Positions 1 to 4,985 of a DNA stretch of 7,022 nucleotides are shown in pieces. The translations under genes were made by a program, and so were the position numbers. The notes under the pieces were generated by a model. That model had not been told where the DNA came from. It made no database searches and worked only from the letters and a program-made list of their open reading frames with translations. The stretch is from JBDRKE01 sp043814315 (lineage in GTDB: Bacteria > Omnitrophota > Gorgyraeia > Gygaellales > Profunditerraquicolaceae), in the NCBI GenBank assembly GCA_043814315.1, contig JBDRKE010000001.1, positions 1-7,022 of the forward strand, written 5' to 3'. How positions within the stretch are numbered: the stretch's first letter is position 1; the number at the start of each line of letters is the position of its first letter.

Positions 1-23
1 AATGTAATGAATATGCCTTTCAT
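1..23 (-). CDS. Probable start of the next gene, perhaps thymidylate kinase (partial)
   Basis: An ATG at 23 opens a frame reading MKGIFIT that runs off the window edge. TTGGAGTT directly precedes it and supplies a GGAG, although the spacing of 2 nt is short. MKG-(I/L)-FIT is how many bacterial thymidylate kinases begin, just before FEG and the P-loop. With seven residues this is only a suggestion; the P-loop would lie outside the window. Confidence 0.35.
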
Positions 24-43
24 AACTCCAACATCAACAACAT

Positions 44-98
44 CAAGACCGGGTCTTGTAACCCATTGGCGGCCAAAGCATTTCAAGACCCGATCTTG
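44..98. repeat. Two near-palindromic 15-mers downstream of cysS
   Basis: CAAGACCGGGTCTTG (44-58) is a 7-bp palindrome around one central G. CAAGACCCGATCTTG (84-98) differs from it at two positions and is an imperfect palindrome. Their centres are 40 nt apart in the gap after cysS. They have no adjacent T-run on the minus strand, so they look more like a dispersed palindromic repeat or a paired protein-binding site than a terminator. Confidence 0.55.
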
Positions 99-112
99 GA
101 TTTAGGTTCATT

Positions 113-1492
113 TTAAAGCTTCTTTCTCCAAGCCGTCTTTCCGTCTTTCGTGTCTTCTAATATAATTCCCGAATCTTCCAGTTCTTTGCGTATTTTGTCC
201 GCCTCTTTGAAATCGCCCTTCTTCCTAGCGGCATTGCGCTTCTCAATCAAAGCCGCTACATCCGCGGACAAATCTTCTGCACCCGGCTTTCTCTGTAACT
301 TAAGCCCCAGGATGTCTTTGAACTCAACCAACAGGCTCTTGACGCTGGATAAAAAGTTCACATCGTCAATATTTTTATTGGCGGCATTCACTAATTCGAA
401 TAGGGCGGCGAGGGCTTGCGGCGTATTAAAATCCTCATCCATGGCACTGATGAATTTATTTCTGATTTCTTCTATTTCCTGAAATTTTTTATCCGAAGCC
501 TCTTTATCAATCTTATCCAGCAGAATCAAAATCCTCTCCCGCGCCTGCATGGCTTCCTCGATCTTCTTATCGTTGTAATCGACAGGGTGCGAATAATGGA
601 CTGAGAGAAAAAATAATTTCAATAAGTCCGCGTCTTGATATTTTTCCATGAAATCCTTGATGGTCACAAAATTTCCCAGAGACTTGGCCATTTTTTGGCC
701 GTTGATGGTTAATAAACCGTGATGTATCCAATATTTGGCAAAAGGCTTTCCTGTTAACGCCTCGGCCTGGGCATTCTCATTCTCATGATGAGGAAAAATC
801 AAATCCCTGCCTCCTGCATGAATATCCAAAGTATCTGTCTTTAAAAATTTTTGAGACATAACAGAACATTCGATATGCCAGCCGGGCCTCCCTCTTCCCC
901 AAGGGCTGTCCCAGAAGGGCTCATCCGGTTTTGATTTCTTCCAGAGGGCAAAATCCAACGGGTCATCCTTTGTTTCGTCAGATTCAATCCTTGCGCCGGT
1001 GTACATCCGGTCAACGGCCTGGCCGGAAAGCTTTCCGTAATCCTTGAATTTGCGCACGCTAAAATAAACCCCGCTTCCCGTAACATAGGCATAATCCTTG
1101 GCTACTAAATCTTCGACGTACCTAATCATATCGGGGATATTTTCCGTGGCGCGGGGTTCAAAATCCGCCTTCTCAATCCCCAGGGAACTCAGATCTTCAT
1201 CGTAGCGGCCGATATATCTTTTAATCAAATCTTTCCAATCCACTTTCAGTTCTTGCGCGCGCCTGATTATCTTATCATCGATATCCGTGATATTACGCAC
1301 AAAGTGCACCCGGAAACCGCGGTACTTAAGGTATCTGCGGATGACATCAAAAATATAGAGGCTGCGGGCATGGCCGATGTGGCTTTCATCGTAAACCGTA
1401 ACACCGCAGGTATAGATGTTGACGCCGGGTGGGCTTAAAGGAATAAACTCTTCCTTTTTGCGGGTAAGAGAATTGTAGATGTGAATGGACAT
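113..1492 (-). CDS. cysS: Cysteinyl-tRNA synthetase
   Basis: 459 residues, the normal length. It charges tRNA-Cys with cysteine using ATP in the cytoplasm. It is a class I synthetase: the HIGH motif is at 38-41 (DESHIGHARS), the KMSKS loop appears as KMAKS (267-271, QKMAKSLGN), and the zinc ligands C29 (YTCGVTVYD), C209 (HIECSVMS), H234 and E238 (FPHHENE) are all present. The C-terminal helical anticodon-binding region (about 300-459) is complete, with the family's KGDFKEADKIRKEL segment. CysE upstream supplies the precursor of cysteine, the same pairing as in Bacillus, where gltX precedes them. The start gives MSIHIYNSLTRKKEEF, as expected, but the bases before it are TTTAAAGC with no Shine-Dalgarno motif; they belong to the repeat cluster. 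Confidence 0.98.
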   Translation of the reverse strand: MSIHIYNSLTRKKEEFIPLSPPGVNIYTCGVTVYDESHIGHARSLYIFDVIRRYLKYRGFRVHFVRNITDIDDKIIRRAQELKVDWKDLIKRYIGRYDEDLSSLGIEKADFEPRATENIPDMIRYVEDLVAKDYAYVTGSGVYFSVRKFKDYGKLSGQAVDRMYTGARIESDETKDDPLDFALWKKSKPDEPFWDSPWGRGRPGWHIECSVMSQKFLKTDTLDIHAGGRDLIFPHHENENAQAEALTGKPFAKYWIHHGLLTINGQKMAKSLGNFVTIKDFMEKYQDADLLKLFFLSVHYSHPVDYNDKKIEEAMQARERILILLDKIDKEASDKKFQEIEEIRNKFISAMDEDFNTPQALAALFELVNAANKNIDDVNFLSSVKSLLVEFKDILGLKLQRKPGAEDLSADVAALIEKRNAARKKGDFKEADKIRKELEDSGIILEDTKDGKTAWRKKL

Positions 1493-1641
1493 GCTTTAAA
1501 GCAAGCGTAAAACTCAAAGCGAAAAGCGCAAAGTTAAAGCGTAAATTTCAAAGTTTTTAAAAAAGTTTTGAGTTTTCCTGCCTGCCGGCAGGCAGGGAGT
1601 TTTAGTTTTACGCTTTGCGCTTTACGCTTTACGCTTTATGC
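1493..1641. repeat. Palindromic repeat cluster filling the cysE/cysS gap
   Basis: 149 nt without a gene. At the centre is a perfect 20-nt palindrome, CCTGCCTGCCGGCAGGCAGG (1577-1596). It is surrounded by AAAGCGTAAA/AAAGCGCAAAG-type strings on the left and their complements on the right: AAGCGTAAAACT (1503-1514) pairs exactly with AGTTTTACGCTT (1604-1615), and AAAGCGCAAAG (1523-1533) with CTTTGCGCTTT (1613-1623). AAAACTCAAA (1509-1518) can alternatively pair with TTTGAGTTTT (1567-1576). GCTTTAAAGC (1493-1502), just before the cysS start, is itself palindromic. No T-run follows the GC palindrome on the minus strand, so it is not a standard terminator. A REP/MITE-like mobile repeat is the likely nature. 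Confidence 0.8.
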
Positions 1642-2322
1642 TTATTTATGCTCCAGTTTCTCGATCCTCTTCTCCAGCTCCTCCACGGACTGCATGATAG
1701 GGTCAAGCACATGGATATGGTCTAAACTGATATCTATTTTTTTGCCATCCTGTTTCGTAATTCTCCCCGGTACGCCGACAACCGTAGAATTTGGCGGCAC
1801 GTCTTTAATCACCACGGCATTGGCGCCTATGTAAGAATTGTCGCCGACCGTTATGTTTCCCAGCACCTTGGCGCCCCCGCCGATGACCACGTTATTGCCG
1901 AGGGTCGGGTGGCGCTTACCCTTCTCAATACCCGTACCGCCCAATGTCACGCCCTGATACAAAAGCACGTCATCTCCTATGCAAGCGGTCTCTCCGATAA
2001 CCACGCCCATCCCGTGGTCAATGAAAAATCGTTTTCCGATGATCGCGCCCGGATGAATCTCGATACCGGTAAGCCATCTTGAAAACTGCGATAAAAGCCG
2101 CGCAAGCAAAAAGAGGCGCATCTTATAGAGAGCATGGGCAATGCGATGAAAGATAAGGGCATGCAGGCCCGGATAGAGCAGCAGCACTTCCAGAAATCCC
2201 TTGGCCGCAGGGTCTCGCTTTTGCGCAGCCCTGATCTCTCCAAAAAAGAATATGGAAATAAGCAGTATCTTAAGGGCAGCCAGGACAATCAATATAAGCA
2301 GTATCTGTAAAAGGCAGGTCAT
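1642..2322 (-). CDS. cysE: Serine O-acetyltransferase with N-terminal membrane segment
   Basis: 226 residues. It transfers acetyl from acetyl-CoA to L-serine, giving O-acetylserine for cysteine synthesis. The helical domain (about 30-85, with RDPAAKGFLEVLLLYPGLHAL) and the left-handed beta-helix (about 86-185) are typical. Catalytic H103 lies in IDHGMGVVIGETA; E88 in GIEIHPGA takes the place of the aspartate seen in the E. coli enzyme, as in many short serine acetyltransferases. GGTG (128-131) and RHP (137-139) line the CoA/serine site. The end (209-226) is a short coiled-coil-like helix. Residues 3-27 are strongly hydrophobic and would form a membrane anchor, unusual for this cytosolic enzyme; no other ATG lies before M68. 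GAAGGGGG, inside the end of ispF, can serve as ribosome binding site. The final H-K-stop merges with repeat sequence. Confidence 0.93.
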   Translation of the reverse strand: MTCLLQILLILIVLAALKILLISIFFFGEIRAAQKRDPAAKGFLEVLLLYPGLHALIFHRIAHALYKMRLFLLARLLSQFSRWLTGIEIHPGAIIGKRFFIDHGMGVVIGETACIGDDVLLYQGVTLGGTGIEKGKRHPTLGNNVVIGGGAKVLGNITVGDNSYIGANAVVIKDVPPNSTVVGVPGRITKQDGKKIDISLDHIHVLDPIMQSVEELEKRIEKLEHK

Positions 2323-2324
2323 TT

Positions 2325-2807
2325 TTATTCCCCCTTCAGTAAACTGGCTATGGCATAACAGGCAATCGCTTCTTTTTTTCCGATTTCACCCAGACCCTCG
2401 TTTGTTTTGCCTTTGACATTCACGGCCTCTAGGCCGATGTTAAGAGCCCTCGCCAAATTTTCTTTCATCTGCATCTTAAACGGAGAAAGTGCCGGTTCTT
2501 CAACTATAATGACCGCATCGATATTATTGACCCGATAGCCGGCTTCTCTTACGAGATGATCCACGGCCTTTAATAATTCAACGCTGGAAATATTATGGTA
2601 TTTCGCCTGCGCATCCGGAAAAAGCTCTCCGATGTCTTTCTCGCCCAGCGCTCCCAGCAAGGCATCGCAGAGGGCATGGATGAGTACGTCCGCATCGGAA
2701 TGCCCCAGCAGGCCCTTGGCAAAAGGGATCTTGACCCCGCCGAGGACCAGTCTTCTTCCCTCGACGAGGCGGTGGATATCATAACCTAAGCCAATCCGAT
2801 AGGACAT
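2325..2807 (-). CDS. ispF: 2-C-methyl-D-erythritol 2,4-cyclodiphosphate synthase
   Basis: 160 residues, the family's standard length. It cyclises CDP-ME-2-phosphate to MEcPP, releasing CMP, in the MEP isoprenoid pathway; the enzyme is a cytoplasmic homotrimer with zinc. The metal ligands D10 and H12 (GLGYDIHRL) and H44 (HSDADVLIHALCDALLGA) are present, as are KDIGELFPD (57-65) and the CDP-binding KGKTNEGLGEIGKKEAIA region (132-149). I chose the ATG at 2807, giving MSYRIGLGYD. The frame is open 17 codons further upstream to 2858, but those codons are repeat-derived, hydrophobic and unlike IspF. No Shine-Dalgarno sequence precedes either start. cysE begins 2 nt after the stop codon. Confidence 0.95.
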   Translation of the reverse strand: MSYRIGLGYDIHRLVEGRRLVLGGVKIPFAKGLLGHSDADVLIHALCDALLGALGEKDIGELFPDAQAKYHNISSVELLKAVDHLVREAGYRVNNIDAVIIVEEPALSPFKMQMKENLARALNIGLEAVNVKGKTNEGLGEIGKKEAIACYAIASLLKGE

Positions 2808-2946
2808 ATTAAAATTCAAATAACAAAGCACAAAGCACAAAATAAGCACAAAGCACAAAATCTAAAACTATCAATTTTCTGTTTTGAAATTTGAATTTTG
2901 GATTTATTTTGGATTTTGGATTTTGACATTTGGATTTATAGGTTTG
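2808..2946. repeat. AT-rich tandem/inverted repeat filling the ispD/ispF gap
   Basis: 139 nt without a gene. It has an exact 18-bp tandem duplication of AAGCACAAAGCACAAAAT (2826-2843, 2844-2861), itself built of AAAGCAC units. An 11-bp inverted repeat, AAAATTCAAAT (2811-2821) with ATTTGAATTTT (2889-2899), encloses the duplication. Repeated GGATTT/GGATTTT strings fill 2900-2936. AAAGCACAAA (2825-2834) is also the reverse complement of TTTGTGCTTT at 2950-2959, inside the last ispD codons, so the element appears to run past the ispD stop codon into the gene. No promoter or terminator was recognised. Confidence 0.75.
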
Positions 2947-3690
2947 TCATTTGTGCTTTATAGACTCAGCGATTGCCTCTGCTATAATTAAATCTTCTGC
3001 CGTCGTTATTTTAATGTTATTGTACGAGCCTTGGACGAGACTCACTCTTGCGCCCAGCTTTTCCACCAGTATGGCGTCATCGGTGGCGTCGAGCCTGCCG
3101 AATCTCTTATAGGCCTTGAAAATCAGGTCCTTTCTAAAGACCTGCGGTGTCTGTATCTCCCAAAGCCCATCCCTGTTCAATGTTTTTTCAACAACCATAG
3201 TTTTTGGTTTTTGGTTTTTGGTTTTACTTCGAACTTCGCACTTCGAACTTCGCACTAAACGCACCTTCTTCACCGTATTCTTTACCGGCACTCCTAAGAT
3301 AGCAGCACCGCTTTGACCTGCTTCCTTTATAAGCGAGGTGACGGTTTTAAGATCGATGAAAGGCCTGGCTGCGTCATGAATCAAAACCCACTCCGTACGA
3401 TTACCTAAAACACAAAGGGCATTGGCCACCGAATCCTGCCGGCGCTTGCCCCCCCTGACGATCCGCCTTACTTTTTTTATACCGTAATCCCTGATTTCAT
3501 CGGTGATTCTTCCCGAATTCTTACCGTTGGTAACCACAACGATATCTTTAACCAAAGGGTGACTGCTGAGAACTTCGAGTGAATAAAGGATAACGGATTT
3601 TGAGTGAATCCTGGCAAGCGGTTTAGGGACTTTTGACCTGAAACGTAAACCTTTGCCTGCGGCAAGAACTATGGCACTGACGTGCTTCAT
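2947..3690 (-). CDS. ispD: 2-C-methyl-D-erythritol 4-phosphate cytidylyltransferase, with an in-frame repeat insertion
   Basis: 247 residues; the usual length is about 225-235. It joins CTP and methylerythritol phosphate to give CDP-ME in the cytoplasmic MEP pathway to isoprenoids. Family motifs seen: nucleotide-binding loop LAAGKGLRFRSKVPKPL (9-25, with R16 and K23), GGKRRQDSVANAL (80-92), VLIHDAARPF (102-111), GLWEIQTPQVF (175-185), ATDDA (202-206) and NIKITTAEDL (225-234, with K227). Between VKKVR (140-144) and VVEKTLNRDG (166-175) lie about 20 extra residues encoded by tandem repeats; otherwise the gene looks intact. The last codons (K-H-K-stop) are also repeat-like. The ATG is preceded by AT-rich sequence without a Shine-Dalgarno motif and almost abuts the upstream inverted repeat. 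IspF, which acts two steps later in the pathway, is the next gene. Confidence 0.95.
   Translation of the reverse strand: MKHVSAIVLAAGKGLRFRSKVPKPLARIHSKSVILYSLEVLSSHPLVKDIVVVTNGKNSGRITDEIRDYGIKKVRRIVRGGKRRQDSVANALCVLGNRTEWVLIHDAARPFIDLKTVTSLIKEAGQSGAAILGVPVKNTVKKVRLVRSSKCEVRSKTKNQKPKTMVVEKTLNRDGLWEIQTPQVFRKDLIFKAYKRFGRLDATDDAILVEKLGARVSLVQGSYNNIKITTAEDLIIAEAIAESIKHK
3199..3258. repeat. In-frame tandem-repeat insertion inside ispD
   Basis: 60 nt made of two exact tandem copies of ACTTCGAACTTCGC (3226-3239 and 3240-3253) followed, in gene direction, by three exact copies of CCAAAAA (plus strand TTTTTGG, 3201-3221). In the ispD frame it gives 20 residues (145-164), rich in R, S, K and N. The other two gene-strand frames contain stops, while all three antisense frames are open except for a terminal TAA. 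The length is a multiple of three, and the flanking residues are normal for IspD. Confidence 0.85.
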
Positions 3691-3692
3691 CT

Positions 3693-3915
3693 TAAATGAG
3701 CACTAAACTTACGGCAGCACGAAGTGCAACGTAAGTTTATGTGCGAATTTAACCCCCCACCACTTTTTGAGAACACGCTTGAGATGAAATCTTACAGTAT
3801 GGCTACCCCTCGCTCCTCATTCAGCAAATCCCAAGCTTGTTACAAAAAGTGGTGGGGGGTAAGTTCGGGCATAAACTTATGTTCGCTTACGCTCCATAAG
3901 TTTAGCCCTCACTTA
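3693..3915. repeat. Long imperfect inverted repeat (MITE-like) filling the yacL/ispD gap
   Basis: The whole 222-nt gap is one nested palindrome. The innermost arms CCCCCCACCACTTTTTG (3753-3769) and CAAAAAGTGGTGGGGGG (3843-3859) match perfectly over 17 bp and continue imperfectly inwards (GCTTG/CAAGC). Outside them each arm carries its own hairpin: TAAACTTACG (3704-3713) with CGTAAGTTTA (3730-3739), and TAAACTTATG (3872-3881) with CATAAGTTTA (3895-3904). The two hairpins are also reverse complements of each other over most positions, and both have a one-base A bulge near the base. Weak matching (TAA.TGAG) continues to the yacL stop codon on one side and almost to the ispD start on the other. 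The 73-nt centre (3770-3842) encodes nothing recognisable. A short non-autonomous mobile element is the likeliest reading; no transposase is present to confirm it. Confidence 0.75.
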
Positions 3916-4893
3916 TCGCTCCAGTTTCGTAAAAATCATTCTGCCTGCCTGAGTCTGCAGAACGCTTGTCACAACCACTTTAACGTCCTGTCCTATGATC
4001 CTGCGCGCTTCTTCCACGACCACCATGGTGCCGTCATCCAGGTATCCCACGGCCTGATTGTGCTCCTTGCCTTCCTTGATCAATTTGATGTGCATTTGCT
4101 CGCCCGGAAAAACCACGGGCTTAAGGGCATTAGCCAGTTCATTGATATTTAAAACCTTGATTCCCTGGATGCTGGCCACGCGATTGAGATTAAAATCCAC
4201 GGTCATGATCTTGGCCTCCAGTAACTTGGCTAATCTGACGAGCTTGGCATCGACTTCGGAAGTATCGGGAAAATCTTCCTCGTGAATCGCGACGTCAATT
4301 CCTGACTCCTTCTGGATCGTATGCAACATCTCAAGCCCCCTGCGGCCTCTCTGGCGCTTGATGGGATCCGTAGAATCCGCGATCTGCTGCAGCTCTTTCA
4401 ATACAAACTTGGGGATAACGATCTTACCCGATAAGAATTTTGATTTGCAGATATCCACGATGCGGCCGTCAATGACGACGCTTGTGTCAAGAAGGGCCAC
4501 GGACTCCGACTGGTCCTGCCGGCGTAATCGCACGTAGGGAATGATAATGTTAAATTCGTCTTTGCCCCTAAGCGCCATCACCATGCCCAGATAACAAAAG
4601 ACTAAAGTAGAGATGCTCCTTATAACCCCGAGGGTTTCCGTCTCCACATGGGCCAGGCTTATGGCATCCCCGACGAGCTTAGCCATGATCAAACCAAAAA
4701 TCAGGCCGAAAACGACGCTTGAGAGACCCGTCACGGAGATCTTACGCAAGCCGATCTCTGTAAAAACCAAAACCAGGGCAACCACCCCGCCTAATAAGAC
4801 ACCTAGGAAGCCGGATGCTCTGACACTCATTAAAGAATATCCCATAACCATACTGCTTATAACAAACAAGAAACGCAACAATAATAAATTCAT
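3913..4893 (-). CDS. yacL: Membrane-anchored PIN/TRAM-domain protein (YacL family)
   Basis: 326 residues. The first 110 hold about four hydrophobic membrane segments (roughly 3-21, 28-47, 55-74, 88-108). A PIN nuclease-fold domain follows (about 132-250), beginning LLDTSVVIDGRIVDI; the conserved acidic residues D136, D142, E167, D215 and D233 (in TVDFN) are all present, so a metal-dependent RNase active site looks intact. The C-terminus (about 258-325) is a TRAM domain, an OB-like RNA-binding fold. The architecture (TM-PIN-TRAM) and the place between radA and ispD match Bacillus YacL. The substrate is not established; an RNA-related role at the membrane is inferred from the domains. A strong AGGAGGT supports the start. 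The stop codon sits at the outer edge of a long inverted repeat. Confidence 0.88.
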   Translation of the reverse strand: MNLLLLRFLFVISSMVMGYSLMSVRASGFLGVLLGGVVALVLVFTEIGLRKISVTGLSSVVFGLIFGLIMAKLVGDAISLAHVETETLGVIRSISTLVFCYLGMVMALRGKDEFNIIIPYVRLRRQDQSESVALLDTSVVIDGRIVDICKSKFLSGKIVIPKFVLKELQQIADSTDPIKRQRGRRGLEMLHTIQKESGIDVAIHEEDFPDTSEVDAKLVRLAKLLEAKIMTVDFNLNRVASIQGIKVLNINELANALKPVVFPGEQMHIKLIKEGKEHNQAVGYLDDGTMVVVEEARRIIGQDVKVVVTSVLQTQAGRMIFTKLER

Positions 4894-4898
4894 AAACT

Positions 4899-4905
4899 AC
4901 CTCCT
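4899..4905 (-). promoter_or_regulatory. Strong ribosome binding site of the yacL-like gene
   Basis: AGGAGGT on the minus strand, 5 nt before the ATG at 4893. It fixes the start of the PIN/TRAM gene and shows that this organism does use canonical Shine-Dalgarno signals. Confidence 0.8.
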
Positions 4906-4917
4906 CAATGACCCCCG

Positions 4918-4945
4918 CTGCATTCTTATGTTCGCAAGAATGCAG
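4918..4945. repeat. Perfect 10-bp stem hairpin upstream of the yacL-like gene
   Basis: CTGCATTCTT (4918-4927) pairs exactly with AAGAATGCAG (4936-4945) around the 8-nt loop ATGTTCGC. The string CTTATGTTCGC (4925-4935), which covers the end of the stem and the loop, recurs exactly at 3876-3886 inside another hairpin, so the two gaps probably share a repeat family. In an mRNA it would lie in the leader, just before the ribosome binding site of the PIN/TRAM gene. Confidence 0.65.
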
Positions 4946-4985
4946 GAAACGGAGACGAATTGATCCCTCCCCGAGCGCGGGACAG

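Larger units (their letters stand above)
4894..4985. other. radA/yacL intergenic gap with hairpins
   Basis: 92 nt without a gene. It holds a small CCCG/CGGG hairpin right after the radA stop (4970-4973 with 4978-4981), the stronger 10-bp hairpin listed separately, and the ribosome binding site of the next gene. No run of T follows either hairpin on the minus strand, so neither looks like an intrinsic terminator, and read-through from radA is likely. Confidence 0.5.

Noticed and set aside
1577..1596. Intrinsic terminator after cysE
   Set aside because: The palindrome is strong, but on the minus strand it is followed by AAAACTC, not a T-run.
1493..1641. T-box or other cysteine-responsive leader ahead of cysS
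   Set aside because: No T-box AGGGTGG-type motif or terminator/antiterminator pair with a T-run is visible on the minus strand; the content is explained as repeats.
1568..1834. 88-codon plus-strand frame beginning MSFPACRQAG
   Set aside because: The start is a translation of the GC palindrome and the rest is antisense to cysE; it is a by-product of the repeat.
2808..2858. Seventeen extra N-terminal codons of ispF
   Set aside because: They are translated repeat sequence. IspF proteins begin at the MSYRIGLGYD position and 160 residues is the normal length.
2826..2861. CRISPR array
   Set aside because: The 18-bp copies are directly adjacent with no spacers between them, and no cas genes are present.
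3199..3258. Frameshift or pseudogene in ispD
   Set aside because: The frame is intact through the insert and all conserved motifs on both sides remain, so the gene is probably functional.
3031..3316. Plus-strand open frames across the ispD insert
   Set aside because: They are open only because the insert lacks stops in the antisense frames and the rest is antisense to conserved ispD codons.
3691..3912. tRNA or small RNA gene in the yacL/ispD gap
   Set aside because: No cloverleaf, T-loop sequence or promoter was recognised; the mirrored hairpins fit an inverted-repeat element better.
3724..4152. 142-codon open frame on the plus strand
   Set aside because: It runs through the inverted repeat and then antisense to the TRAM end of the yacL-like gene. 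It has no ribosome binding site and no recognisable protein family.
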